Notes: a model not told the origin generated them from the letters alone. DNA of 64,000 bases from Psychroserpens algicola (GCF_014526325.1 NZ_JACNMJ010000004.1:62001-126000), one strand, 5' to 3'. Shown: positions 45,546-53,709, counted from the stretch's first letter. Program-made: numbers and translations.

Positions 45546-45656
45546 AATAGCCTTACCATTTGTTAATATGAGTAATGGTCTTGACAATTAGTGTTTCTAT
45601 GATAGATTAACAGAAGAAATTATCAATGCTTTAGCAAGAATAAAAGGCCTTTTATG
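45546..45656 (+). pseudogene. Broken copy of the 5' end of the TolB/TPR/AraC regulator
   Basis: In one frame it reads I-A-L-P-F-V-N-M-S-N-G-L-D-N-stop-C-F-Y-D-R-L-T-E-E-I-I-N-A-L-A-R-I-K, then a second stop. This matches residues 8-45 of the regulator at 37,635 (I-A-V-L-P-F-V-N-M-S, T-E-E-I-I-N-A-L), with one codon lost, and includes a 23-base identical run starting at the first Leu-Pro. The rest of the gene is missing. It is a remnant of a second regulator copy. Confidence 0.8.
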
Positions 45657-45685
45657 ATTCTTTTCAAAGTTGATAACAGTTTTTA

Positions 45686-45735
45686 TTCTTAAAGTAGAAC
45701 TTTTTAATTCTGTAGTCCACTCAACTTTTATCAAA
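45686..45735 (+). repeat. Leader repeat, copy A1
   Basis: TTCTTAAAGTAGAACTTT and the following 30 bases match 47220-47265 with few changes. In copy B the small membrane protein gene follows; here only the ATGAAAATGTAG remnant of a start is left. Confidence 0.65.
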
Positions 45736-45790
45736 AAAAATAAATGAAAATGTAGAAATATAAACTAAAAAGGATCAAGAACTTATAGGA

Positions 45791-45936
45791 AATCTACAAT
45801 TCATCATTTTAAATCAACAGTTCGGTTATTCAACTTCATAATTACCTTTTTTTTATAGGAAATTTGCACTGCAATTAAAAACATCATTAATCAAAATAAC
45901 AATCAAAAAACGAACAATTATGACATCAATTAAAAT
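45791..45936 (+). repeat. Duplicated promoter/leader, copy A2
   Basis: The block covers the leader and first 5 codons of the gene at 45,920. It is almost the same as 47572-47715 (146 against 144 bases; I see about ten differences, mostly near the ends). It includes AACAGTTCGGTTATTCAAC and a TATAGGAAATTTGCACTG stretch. The two copies drive unrelated genes. Confidence 0.85.
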
Positions 45937-46522
45937 GAAAAATAGATTTATTATGCTATTTGCATTGGTAATCCTTAGTGCTTGTAATGAGAAAGCTAAA
46001 TCAGGTATGACTCAACAACCAATACTAGCCGATTATGCTATTGGAGAAACATGGGTGTGGAAGTATAAAGGCGTGACCACCGAAGGAGAGGTGAGATCTG
46101 AAGGAACAGACACTCGAGAAATCATAGAAGTTAACGGTGAGTTACATATAACTATCGGCAAAGACACTATCCCTGTTGCAGACATTGTAAAGCCTGAAGA
46201 CAGCAAGACGCCAAAGTACGATTGGCCGCTTAAAGAAGGGAAAAAGTGGGTATATGAAGAACACTGGACCAGTCAAGATGGCACTACAGGAAAACAAAAA
46301 CTGAACGCTGAAGTATTGTCCTATAAAGAAGAAACAGTAGAAGCTGGAACTTTTATGGCATATACGATTCATTATAATGGTAATATCACAAATTCCAGAG
46401 GTTATAATGCAGTTGTAGATGAGGTTTGGTTGTATGCGCCTAAGGTTAAAAACTTTATTAAGCTAACGCAAAAGCAAGATGATTTTGTGTATAATGAAGA
46501 GCTCGTTGAGTATGTAAACTAG
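45920..46522 (+). CDS. Lipoprotein, unknown function
   Basis: A 200-residue lipoprotein (signal to L-S-A-C, Cys at about 22). The mature domain is beta-rich, with W-V-W-K-Y-K-G, W-P-L-K-E-G-K-K-W-V-Y-E and D-E-V-W-L-Y-A-P-K-V-K-N-F-I, a pattern seen in unnamed periplasmic lipoproteins. I give no function. The ATG at 45,920 is kept because the same M-T-S-I-K start and leader precede the gene at 47,699; the ATG at 45,935 is an alternative. Confidence 0.7.
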   Translation: MTSIKMKNRFIMLFALVILSACNEKAKSGMTQQPILADYAIGETWVWKYKGVTTEGEVRSEGTDTREIIEVNGELHITIGKDTIPVADIVKPEDSKTPKYDWPLKEGKKWVYEEHWTSQDGTTGKQKLNAEVLSYKEETVEAGTFMAYTIHYNGNITNSRGYNAVVDEVWLYAPKVKNFIKLTQKQDDFVYNEELVEYVN

Positions 46523-46675
46523 TAATCTATGCTAAAACAAGTTAGCTTAAGATGAGATTAATATTAAAATGCGAATATTCTAGTTTTAGCTAGTTTGATA
46601 AGAGGTGTTAACTTAAGTAATTACGCTGTTGTTAGTTGATTTTCACTTTTGTTAAGGATATAAAACACTTACCAT

Positions 46676-47200
46676 ATGTTACAATTACATGTAAAGTCAA
46701 TTAATCATGATTATTTTTTAATAGCATGGCAGCTTTATAATGAGGCTTTTCCTAAACATGAAAGACGATCATTACAAAGTCAATCTAAGCTTTTCGAAAA
46801 TCCAGATTATAGATTTTACGTGTTTATAGAGGATGATATGCTTATTGGGTTTATGCTGTGGTGGAATTTTAAAGATTTCCGATACATCGATCATTTTGCT
46901 GTAACTAAATCAAAAAGGAATAATGGTTTTGGAGCCAAAATTTTAAAAGCATTTATAAAAGGAAATTCTAAACCTACTTTATTAGAAGTTGAATTACCAG
47001 ATAACTTAATTGATAATAGACGTATTAAGTTTTATGAACGATTGGGTTTTAAATTAAATCTGCATGAGTATAAAGTACCATCAAGCATTGATGATAGTAA
47101 AATAGATTTATTGGTTATGACGTATCCTAAATTGATATCTAAAGAAAATCTGTGCAAATTCGTGTTTAATAATCACCCGATTATTTTTAAGACGTTTTGA
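46676..47200 (+). CDS. GNAT family N-acetyltransferase
   Basis: The 174-residue protein has the GNAT pattern: P-K-H-E-R-R-S, D-Y-R-F-Y-V-F, F-A-V-T-K-S-K-R-N-N-G-F-G-A-K-I-L (the acetyl-CoA pyrophosphate loop R/K-x-x-G-x-G) and N-R-R-I-K-F-Y-E-R-L-G-F-K-L. The acceptor is not known. It stands alone, between the duplicated leaders. Confidence 0.85.
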   Translation: MLQLHVKSINHDYFLIAWQLYNEAFPKHERRSLQSQSKLFENPDYRFYVFIEDDMLIGFMLWWNFKDFRYIDHFAVTKSKRNNGFGAKILKAFIKGNSKPTLLEVELPDNLIDNRRIKFYERLGFKLNLHEYKVPSSIDDSKIDLLVMTYPKLISKENLCKFVFNNHPIIFKTF

Positions 47201-47219
47201 TAATTGTAATGAGTTCTGG

Positions 47220-47265
47220 TTCTTAAAGTAGAACTTTAAATTCTTCCAATCACTCTACTTATAAA
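47220..47265 (+). repeat. Leader repeat, copy B1
   Basis: Counterpart of 45686-45735, starting TTCTTAAAGTAGAACTTT. It lies directly before the small membrane protein gene and so may carry its promoter. Confidence 0.65.
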
Positions 47266-47288
47266 AGTAATATATAATGACGTAAACA

Positions 47289-47471
47289 ATGAATAAAATG
47301 AAAACTAAAAACAGTAAAAATGGTATTAGAGTCGCAATCGGTGTAATTTTTGGGGTGCTCGTAGGTGTGTTTACTTCTAATTTAGCATTATGGCTACCAA
47401 TAGGGATTGCTGTTGGAGCAGGATTAGAATATACATCTCAAGAAAGCCAAAATAACAATAGTGAACATTAA
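47289..47471 (+). CDS. Small membrane protein, unknown function
   Basis: A 60-residue protein with a basic start (M-N-K-M-K-T-K-N-S-K-N-G) and one or two hydrophobic segments rich in glycine (V-A-I-G-V-I-F-G-V-L-V-G-V-F, L-W-L-P-I-G-I-A-V-G-A-G-L). The tail is polar (S-Q-E-S-Q-N-N-N-S). Its first codons ATGAAyAAAATGAAAAC recur in two stubs at 48.4 and (in part) 49.3 kb. The matching place between copies A1 and A2 has lost this gene. Confidence 0.65.
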   Translation: MNKMKTKNSKNGIRVAIGVIFGVLVGVFTSNLALWLPIGIAVGAGLEYTSQESQNNNSEH

Positions 47472-47571
47472 TATTTGCTGAAATTATCATTCTGTTTCAA
47501 TACTAGATTTTACTTGTAGAGTAAACGCGTTAAGTGGTTTTATTACAGAAATAATATCAGACGTTATAAAT

Positions 47572-47715
47572 AATCTACAAGTCATCACTTTAAATCAACA
47601 GTTCGGTTATTCAACTTTATAATTACCTTTTTTTTATAGGAAATTTGCACTGCAATTAAAAACATCATTAATCAAAATAACAATCAAAAAAAACAATTAT
47701 GACATCAATTAAAAT
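47572..47715 (+). repeat. Duplicated promoter/leader, copy B2
   Basis: Counterpart of 45791-45936 (see that entry). It ends in the fifth codon of the gene at 47,699. The offset between A1/B1 is 1,534 bases and between A2/B2 1,781 bases; the 247-base difference is the small membrane protein gene and flanks. Confidence 0.85.
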
Positions 47716-48316
47716 CAAAACAATCAAAAAACAACTTTTATTAAGAATGGCTTGTGTTGCCTTTGCATTAGTATCAAGTATCACATACGCACAAAACACA
47801 AATCAAGAAACAACAACACAAAGAGAGGGTTTCATCTTTGAGTTCGCAGTAGGAGGAGGTATCATCAGTATAGAAGATAGTGCGGGCATTCAAACGTTCG
47901 ATAAATCTCAAGGAACATTCGTTTTTCCAGATTTAAAGTTTGGCCATATGTTAAATGAAAAACTCGCCATTACTATTTCTATGCCAGGAAACATCTACGA
48001 ATTTCAAGATAACGACAGGCACTTTGGAGGGTTTATTCCATCGCTGCAATATTGGGTAAAAGATCGCTGGTGGATTCATGGAGGCATTGGTCTAGCCATA
48101 GATGCGCCAGCACTATACGATATTAAAGACGATGTAAATGACGATTGGAACTTTGGTTGTGCTGTTATGGCAAGTACAGGCTACGAATTTTACAAGAAGA
48201 AAAACTTTGCACTTAATGTTCAGTCTAAATTAGTGTTTGGTCGTGCGTCTTTAGATGGAGATGCGCACAGAGATGCAGTAATCTTTAATGTAGGATTAGG
48301 GTTTAGTTGGTTGTAA
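47699..48316 (+). CDS. Outer-membrane barrel-like protein, unknown function
   Basis: A 205-residue secreted protein with a long basic start (M-T-S-I-K-I-K-T-I-K-K-Q) and a signal ending T-Y-A-Q. The mature part alternates strands (F-E-F-A-V-G-G-G-I-I-S-I, W-W-I-H-G-G-I-G-L-A-I, I-F-N-V-G-L-G-F-S-W-L) and ends in an aromatic, as outer-membrane barrels do. It resembles small OmpW/opacity-like proteins but I assign no family. The leader is a copy of that at 45.8 kb. Confidence 0.65.
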   Translation: MTSIKIKTIKKQLLLRMACVAFALVSSITYAQNTNQETTTQREGFIFEFAVGGGIISIEDSAGIQTFDKSQGTFVFPDLKFGHMLNEKLAITISMPGNIYEFQDNDRHFGGFIPSLQYWVKDRWWIHGGIGLAIDAPALYDIKDDVNDDWNFGCAVMASTGYEFYKKKNFALNVQSKLVFGRASLDGDAHRDAVIFNVGLGFSWL

Positions 48317-48375
48317 GCTTCAACCCGAATTAAGCAATAGGTTATGTATTACATCAATCGGGTTTTATTTCAATA

Positions 48376-48453
48376 ATGAACAAAATGAAAACACTAAAAA
48401 TTAATCTATTGCAATATATTCTATTGTTATGTGCCATTAGTGCAAAACTGTAA
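48376..48453 (+). pseudogene. Signal-peptide stub
   Basis: A 25-codon frame M-N-K-M-K-T-L-K-I-N-L-L-Q-Y-I-L-L-L-C-A-I-S-A-K-L then stop. It is like the stub at 49,274 (M-K-T-L-K-N-Y-L-L-L-F-L) but lacks any mature domain. I read it as the remnant of the first part of a secreted protein gene. Confidence 0.45.
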
Positions 48454-48498
48454 CAATTAATCTGTTACATAGTCAGAACTAATAAAATTAAATAATTT

Positions 48499-49209
48499 AT
48501 GATTGTAAATACAGAACAGAAAAATTTAATTAAGACCGCTAGAATAACTGGCTTATGGTATTTAATGATGGCTATTACAGGAATTCTTGGGTTTATGGTC
48601 TTTCATTCTCAAATATTTGTCTCTGGTAATCCTGAACAAACGCTAACAAATTTAGTAGAATTAGAATCTACAGCAAGAATTAGGTTGCTATTAGAGTTTG
48701 TTATAGTAATATCACAAGCACTTACCGCAGTTTGGTTTTTCAAATTATTTAAAGATAATTACGAATGGGAAGCTTGGACTCTAGGTATATGGGGAATTGT
48801 AAATGCTTTAGCCATAATGATAAGTGCAATTTCAATCGCCTCAGCAATAGGTATTGCAAATTCTGATATAAGTGCTGTGGAAGACAAAGTTTTACTAATT
48901 AGGGTTTTTCAAAATATAATTTCAAATGCTTGGGGTATTGGCAGCCTATTTTTTGGTTTATGGTTATTTCCCATGGGATACATAGTTATCAAATCTAAAA
49001 GATTGCCTATTTGGTTAGGAAGAGTTATCATTTTAGGAGGTATAGGCTATCTAATTTCTACAGTTATACACTACGCCGGAATAGATTTTAGCTTCAATAG
49101 ATTTCTTACTCTACCTGCAACCATTGGTGAGTTTTGGATGATTGGTTATTTGCTAATTTTTGGAATAAGACCTAATAATGGAGTGAAATTAAATGGAAAC
49201 TTAAAATAA
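48499..49209 (+). CDS. DUF4386 family membrane protein
   Basis: A 236-residue integral membrane protein with about six helices. The start K-T-A-R-I-T-G-L-W-Y-L-M-M-A-I-T-G, the A-R-I-R-L-L-L-E-F-V loop and W-G-I-G-S-L-F-F-G-L-W-L-F-P-M-G-Y fit DUF4386, whose role is unknown. It is flanked by decayed stubs on both sides and is likely intact. Confidence 0.82.
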   Translation: MIVNTEQKNLIKTARITGLWYLMMAITGILGFMVFHSQIFVSGNPEQTLTNLVELESTARIRLLLEFVIVISQALTAVWFFKLFKDNYEWEAWTLGIWGIVNALAIMISAISIASAIGIANSDISAVEDKVLLIRVFQNIISNAWGIGSLFFGLWLFPMGYIVIKSKRLPIWLGRVIILGGIGYLISTVIHYAGIDFSFNRFLTLPATIGEFWMIGYLLIFGIRPNNGVKLNGNLK

Positions 49210-49273
49210 TGCTGAATGTCGAACATAATAAAAAAAATGTCACAAGTTGCAGCAGAATATTTATATGACTAAA

Positions 49274-49372
49274 ATGAAAACATTAAAAAATTATCTATTA
49301 CTATTTCTTCTATTGCTATGTTCTATTAGTATAGCGCAAACCAAAATAATGTCGTTTGAGAATGTAATGTAA
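49274..49372 (+). pseudogene. Signal-peptide stub, second copy
   Basis: A 32-codon frame M-K-T-L-K-N-Y-L-L-L-F-L-L-L-L-C-S-I-S-I-A-Q-T-K-I-M then S-F-E-N-V-M and stop. The signal and cleavage site (I-A-Q) are complete, but only about ten mature residues remain. It is related to the stub at 48,376. Confidence 0.5.
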
Positions 49373-49384
49373 TACCAATGACCA

Positions 49385-49627
49385 GTGTTAAGTATTCAAA
49401 TACTTTGGCAAATGCTATGGAACTCAACACAGGTAAAGTTTGCAGCCACAGGTATGAAAAAAACTAAAGATTTAAAACGATTATTGAACGATCTGGTGCG
49501 CTTTTTTAGTGAACATAAATTGCATACCAATATAGATTGTACCTATGGTTTGTTAGAAATCGCAAAGGCCCATCAATATCTCGAAACGGGTCGTAAAGTT
49601 GGTAATGTAGTTATTATCAATCCATAA
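49385..49627 (+). pseudogene. C-terminal fragment of a medium-chain dehydrogenase/reductase
   Basis: The 80-codon frame from 49,385 ends Y-G-L-L-E-I-A-K-A-H-Q-Y-L-E-T-G-R-K-V-G-N-V-V-I. This is the C-terminal helix and last strand of zinc-type alcohol dehydrogenase/quinone reductase proteins (L-E-x-I-x-x-A-H-x-Y-L-E-x-G-x-x-x-G-K-V-V-I). The nucleotide-binding and catalytic parts (about 250 residues) are missing upstream, so the gene is truncated. Confidence 0.7.
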
Positions 49628-49653
49628 ATAATCAATCAAAAAATGAACAGTAT

Positions 49654-50511
49654 ATGCTTTTTAAATCACAAGAAGGAAAAGAAAAAATCCTAACCCTTTA
49701 CAATCAAAAGTTAAGGGAGCTGAATATTGAATATTCAGAGAACACCATTGACACAAAGTTTGGACTCACTAATGTCATACGTGTTGGTGATACTAATTTA
49801 CCACCTTTACTATTAATACATGGAACTGGTGGCTGTGCGCCTCAAATTTTAGATTCCTTCCCTAATTTGTCGTCAACCTATTGTGTGTATGCAATTGATG
49901 TACTGGCTCAACCCAATAAAAGTGCCGAAAACAGATTAGATATGAAATCTTTAGATTATGGAAAATGGCTTATAGAAGTCATCATAAAACTAAGACTCAA
50001 AGAAGTAACCTTGGTTGGGTTTTCATTTGGTGGCTTTATCAGTTTAAAAGCCTTAGAATTTAACGAAACACCAATAAAGCAAGTATTCTTAATTGCACCT
50101 GTTTATATCGTAAATGGCAACCCGATTCTAAATGTGTGGCACATGTTTATTCCTTTAAAAAAGTTCATGAAAACTAATAATCAAGCGTATATAAAAAAAG
50201 TAATGGATGTCCTTTTTTCTGAATATGATGAGTTTGCATTAAACTACATGTCAAATACGTTTCTAAACTGTAATATGGATTTTTCACCGTTGCCTGTAAT
50301 ATCAAAAAAATCAGCAAAACAAATAAAAACACCAATCACCATTTTCGCTGCTGAAAAAGACATCATGTTTCCAGGTAAAAAGATGATAAAAAGAGCCAAG
50401 CAACTATTTACTGCTTTAGAAGAAGTGGTTTTACTAAAAGGATCTAAACATGTTCCAAGTGTAAAAGACTTTAAAGCAATTGAAGAACTAATTATTGATA
50501 AAAGCGAATAG
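49654..50511 (+). CDS. Alpha/beta hydrolase
   Basis: A 285-residue cytoplasmic hydrolase. The oxyanion region is L-L-I-H-G-T-G-G (about 52-59), the nucleophile elbow is G-F-S-F-G-G (about 125-130), the acid is likely in F-A-A-E-K-D-I-M-F-P, and the histidine in K-G-S-K-H-V-P-S near the C-terminus. All triad elements are present. Ester, lactone or haloalkane substrates are all possible. It is the last gene before the glucan locus and shows no link to it. Confidence 0.85.
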   Translation: MLFKSQEGKEKILTLYNQKLRELNIEYSENTIDTKFGLTNVIRVGDTNLPPLLLIHGTGGCAPQILDSFPNLSSTYCVYAIDVLAQPNKSAENRLDMKSLDYGKWLIEVIIKLRLKEVTLVGFSFGGFISLKALEFNETPIKQVFLIAPVYIVNGNPILNVWHMFIPLKKFMKTNNQAYIKKVMDVLFSEYDEFALNYMSNTFLNCNMDFSPLPVISKKSAKQIKTPITIFAAEKDIMFPGKKMIKRAKQLFTALEEVVLLKGSKHVPSVKDFKAIEELIIDKSE

Positions 50512-50569
50512 TATACTAATTACTCAATAAGTTTTACTTTCTGTATTGTGAAATAGTAATAAATTTCAT

Positions 50570-50601
50570 TGTAGAGGTAAATTAATAGTATGTAGAGGTA
50601 A
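50570..50601 (+). promoter_or_regulatory. Direct repeat TGTAGAGGTAA, candidate regulator site
   Basis: The 11-base word occurs at 50570-50580 and 50591-50601, exactly 21 bases (two helix turns) apart. Its complement TTACCTCTACA differs at one base from TTACCACTACA at 53505-53515 upstream of susC, and at two from TTGCCTATACA at 53493-53503. Confidence 0.5.
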
Positions 50602-50628
50602 TAATCCACAAATAATGTTACCATACAA

Positions 50629-50663
50629 AAGTTGTATATTGTACTCAATTCATGATACAACTT
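50629..50663. promoter_or_regulatory. Inverted repeat at the regulator start
   Basis: AAGTTGTAT (50629-50637) and ATACAACTT (50655-50663) form a perfect 9-bp inverted repeat with a 17-base spacer, 4 bases before the regulator ATG. It could be an autoregulatory site or a leader hairpin. Confidence 0.4.
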
Positions 50664-50667
50664 ATAA

Positions 50668-53472
50668 ATGTTAGCATACCGAAACGTATTGGTTTTTCTT
50701 TTCTTTACAGTATTTAATCTTGTAATATCTCAGGAATTACCACCTATACAAAACTTTACCACAGAAGATTATGTTGCTGAAAATCAAAACTGGTCCATTA
50801 GTCAAGGTGACGATCAGTATATCTATGTAGCTAATAACTTAGGACTTTTAGAATATAATGGTGCTAAATGGCAATTGTATGAATCTCCCAATAAAACAGT
50901 TCTCAGGTCTATTGAAACGGTTGGTAATCGCATTTATACAGGAGGTTATATGGAGTTTGGATACTGGGAACGAAACAATCTCGGATCTCTTGAGTACACA
51001 TCTTTATCCCAAAAAATTGATGTTAGCCTTGTAGAAGATGAGCAATTTTGGAACATCATCGCATTAGATGGCTGGATTTTATTTCAGTCTTTAAATCGAA
51101 TTTATATTGTTAATTCTTCAGACTTATCAGTTAAAACAATCGATTCAGAAACAGAATTATCTAAAATGATCATTGCTGATGACGTCTATTTTCAGAAAAA
51201 AGGGATTGGATTATTTAGAATCGTTAATGGTAAAGCTGAAATAGTTTCTGATGATTCAATTCTAAAATCGAATACGATTGTTAATGCTTTTCGTCTTGAT
51301 GATATTTTTTTAATTCAAACACAAGAACGTGGTTTTTTTATTTTAAATGCTGAAGGATTACAACCATGGGATATTCCAGCAAATGAAGTGTTACTTAAAA
51401 CCAGTGTGTTTAGTAGCCTTAAACTTAAAAATGATTCGTTTGCCATCGGAACAATTTCTGAAGGTATTATTTTAATGACTCCTGAAGGAGAAATTAGTTA
51501 TACAATAAATCAAGTTAATGGTTTAATTAACAACACCGTTTTGTCAATTTATCAAGATAAAAATCAAAATATTTGGTTGGGTCTTGATAATGGTATCAGT
51601 TTTATAGACCTGACTTCTCCATATCATATATATAAAGATGTAAGTGGTAAATTAGGAACTGTATATGCATCTCTAGCCATTAATGGTACGCTCTATTTAG
51701 GAACTAATCAAGGATTGTTTTACAGAAAAAGAAATTCACTTGATGAATTTAAAATGATTAATGGAACTAACGGACAAGTTTGGGCTTTGAGTTATATAGA
51801 CGGGAAATTATTTTGTGGTCATAATAAAGGCACAATGGTTATCGAAAATTATAATGTTACGACTACGATTAGCGATGCCATAGGGACTTGGGGTTTTAAA
51901 CGTATTCCTAATACATCTCATTTAATTTTGCAAGGAAATTTTAACGGACTTAATGTCCTAGAAAAAAACAATGGTACTTGGACCTACAGAAATAAAATTG
52001 AAGGAATTGACATTTCCAGCCGGTTTTTTGAATTTGCAAATAATAAACTTTATGTAAATCATGAATTGAAAGGCCTCTACGAATTAAAAATTGATAGTAA
52101 TTACCAATACGTAGAAGATATTGCACGAATAGATGGTATTTATAATGGTGTAGGTTCTAATGCTCTAAAATACAACGGAGAATTAATTTATGTGTCCTCT
52201 GAAGGTGTGTTTAAACAATACGAAAACAAAAAGTTCAAGATTGATACTATGTTTTCGGCGTTGTTTAAACCCTTTAAAAGGTTAACTACAATGATGAATG
52301 TTAATGGTGAAGACAATTTGGTCTGGAGGTATGCCGATAATAATATTGCTTTTATTTCCTACGGAGACATGAGCGAAAAGCCTAATATTGAGTTGTTTCC
52401 AGTATCTAGTTCTATAACGAATGTTGTTTCAGGTTTTGAAAATGTAACAAAAATTGATAGCGATGAATATTTAGTGGGTGGATATAATGGTTACTTGCTC
52501 ATTAATGATAAAATCCCTGCACCAAAAAAAGAGTTTGATATGGTTATCAATAGTATTGAAGCTCATGAAATAGACCAGCCAAAAGACCGTTTAGATCCTG
52601 CAATTGAAGAGACTTTTAGTAACAAAAAAAATAATATAAGTTTTGATTACAGTTTTGCTAATTATGGAGAAATTATAGAAAATCAATATCAGTACCAGCT
52701 TTTAGGTCTGTCTGATAATTGGTCTGATTGGTCGGCAAACCCATCTCATAAATTTGAAAATTTGCCTTTCGGAACCTATACATTTAACGTGAGAGGCAAA
52801 GCAGGTAACACAGTAACAAAAAATATCGCATCCTATACATTTACTATTAAACGGCCGTTGTTGCTATCTAATTTGGCAATTGCATTATATATCTTATCTG
52901 TAGTAATCATACTATTGATCATTCACTATTATTATCGAAAATACTATAGAAATCAGCAACAAAAAGTTATTGAGAAGTCAAAACGAGAATTGGAAGTTAG
53001 AGAATTAGAAAATGCTCAAAAACTCATGGCCTTAAGAAATGAACAATTGCAACAAGACATAGATAATAAAAATAGAGAGTTGGCAATATCTACCATGAGC
53101 CTAATAAAAAAGAATGAGTTTTTAAATAGTATCAAAGATGAATTAAAGAATACTGAGCCTACAAAAGGCTTAAACCCAGTAATAAAAATTATTGATAAAA
53201 ATCTAAATAATACTGATGATTGGAAGTTTTTTGAAGAAGCTTTTAATAATGCAGATAAAGATTTTCTCAAAAAAGTTAAAGCGAAGCACTCTACTTTAAC
53301 ACCTAACGATTTAAAACTTTGTGCGTATCTCAGACTCAATTTATCGTCAAAAGAAATAGCACCTTTGCTTAATATTTCACCTAAAAGTGTAGAGGTTAAA
53401 CGTTATCGATTGAGAAAAAAAATGAACTTACCGCATGAATCTAGCTTAACAAATTATATTCTTGAAATTTAG
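50668..53472 (+). CDS. Membrane-spanning propeller/Y_Y_Y/LuxR regulator of the glucan locus
   Basis: A 934-residue one-component regulator. A signal (about 1-22) is followed by a periplasmic propeller of two-component-regulator type (D-K-N-Q-N-I-W-L-G-L-D-N-G-I), a Y_Y_Y domain (about 653-725; Y-Q-L-L-G-L-S-D-N-W-S-D-W), a transmembrane helix (about 733-757), a coiled coil (765-830) and a C-terminal LuxR-type helix-turn-helix (L-S-S-K-E-I-A-P-L-L-N-I-S-P-K-S-V-E-V-K-R-Y). There is no kinase, so ligand binding outside is passed straight to the DNA-binding end, as proposed for SusR. It stands immediately upstream of susC. Confidence 0.9.
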   Translation: MLAYRNVLVFLFFTVFNLVISQELPPIQNFTTEDYVAENQNWSISQGDDQYIYVANNLGLLEYNGAKWQLYESPNKTVLRSIETVGNRIYTGGYMEFGYWERNNLGSLEYTSLSQKIDVSLVEDEQFWNIIALDGWILFQSLNRIYIVNSSDLSVKTIDSETELSKMIIADDVYFQKKGIGLFRIVNGKAEIVSDDSILKSNTIVNAFRLDDIFLIQTQERGFFILNAEGLQPWDIPANEVLLKTSVFSSLKLKNDSFAIGTISEGIILMTPEGEISYTINQVNGLINNTVLSIYQDKNQNIWLGLDNGISFIDLTSPYHIYKDVSGKLGTVYASLAINGTLYLGTNQGLFYRKRNSLDEFKMINGTNGQVWALSYIDGKLFCGHNKGTMVIENYNVTTTISDAIGTWGFKRIPNTSHLILQGNFNGLNVLEKNNGTWTYRNKIEGIDISSRFFEFANNKLYVNHELKGLYELKIDSNYQYVEDIARIDGIYNGVGSNALKYNGELIYVSSEGVFKQYENKKFKIDTMFSALFKPFKRLTTMMNVNGEDNLVWRYADNNIAFISYGDMSEKPNIELFPVSSSITNVVSGFENVTKIDSDEYLVGGYNGYLLINDKIPAPKKEFDMVINSIEAHEIDQPKDRLDPAIEETFSNKKNNISFDYSFANYGEIIENQYQYQLLGLSDNWSDWSANPSHKFENLPFGTYTFNVRGKAGNTVTKNIASYTFTIKRPLLLSNLAIALYILSVVIILLIIHYYYRKYYRNQQQKVIEKSKRELEVRELENAQKLMALRNEQLQQDIDNKNRELAISTMSLIKKNEFLNSIKDELKNTEPTKGLNPVIKIIDKNLNNTDDWKFFEEAFNNADKDFLKKVKAKHSTLTPNDLKLCAYLRLNLSSKEIAPLLNISPKSVEVKRYRLRKKMNLPHESSLTNYILEI

Positions 53473-53475
53473 CAA

Positions 53476-53505
53476 CTATACATTTAACAATTTTGCCTAT
53501 ACATT
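53476..53505 (+). promoter_or_regulatory. Direct repeats upstream of susC, candidate regulator site
   Basis: CTATACATT occurs at 53476-53484 and 53497-53505, 21 bases apart, and CTACATT follows at 53510-53516. The spacing equals that of the repeats upstream of the regulator gene. Confidence 0.5.
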
Positions 53506-53518
53506 ACCACTACATTTG
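53492..53518 (+). promoter_or_regulatory. Putative susC operon promoter
   Basis: TTTG (53492-53495) and TACATTTG (53511-53518) match the -33 and -7 elements but are only 15 bases apart instead of 19-20. The -7 element overlaps the candidate regulator site, which fits activator dependence. It implies a leader of about 180 bases. Confidence 0.4.
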
Positions 53519-53709
53519 TACTATACGACATACTACAACGATGTAAATTGATATTTGATATAGGCTTGAATCCCTTTAAAAAACAGTCCTTTTTTGTTAA
53601 TTTTATATAATTTAGTGCAATTTATTGCGATGTATATTTTTTGTATGGGTATTTTTTATTGATTTCGTAAATAGATGTAATAAGTTTACACTATAACAAA
53701 CAAATCAAT

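Noticed and set aside
45320-49653. Insertion sequence or prophage as cause of the gene fragments
   Set aside because: I found no transposase or integrase, no terminal inverted repeats and no target duplications; the repeats are leaders of genes.
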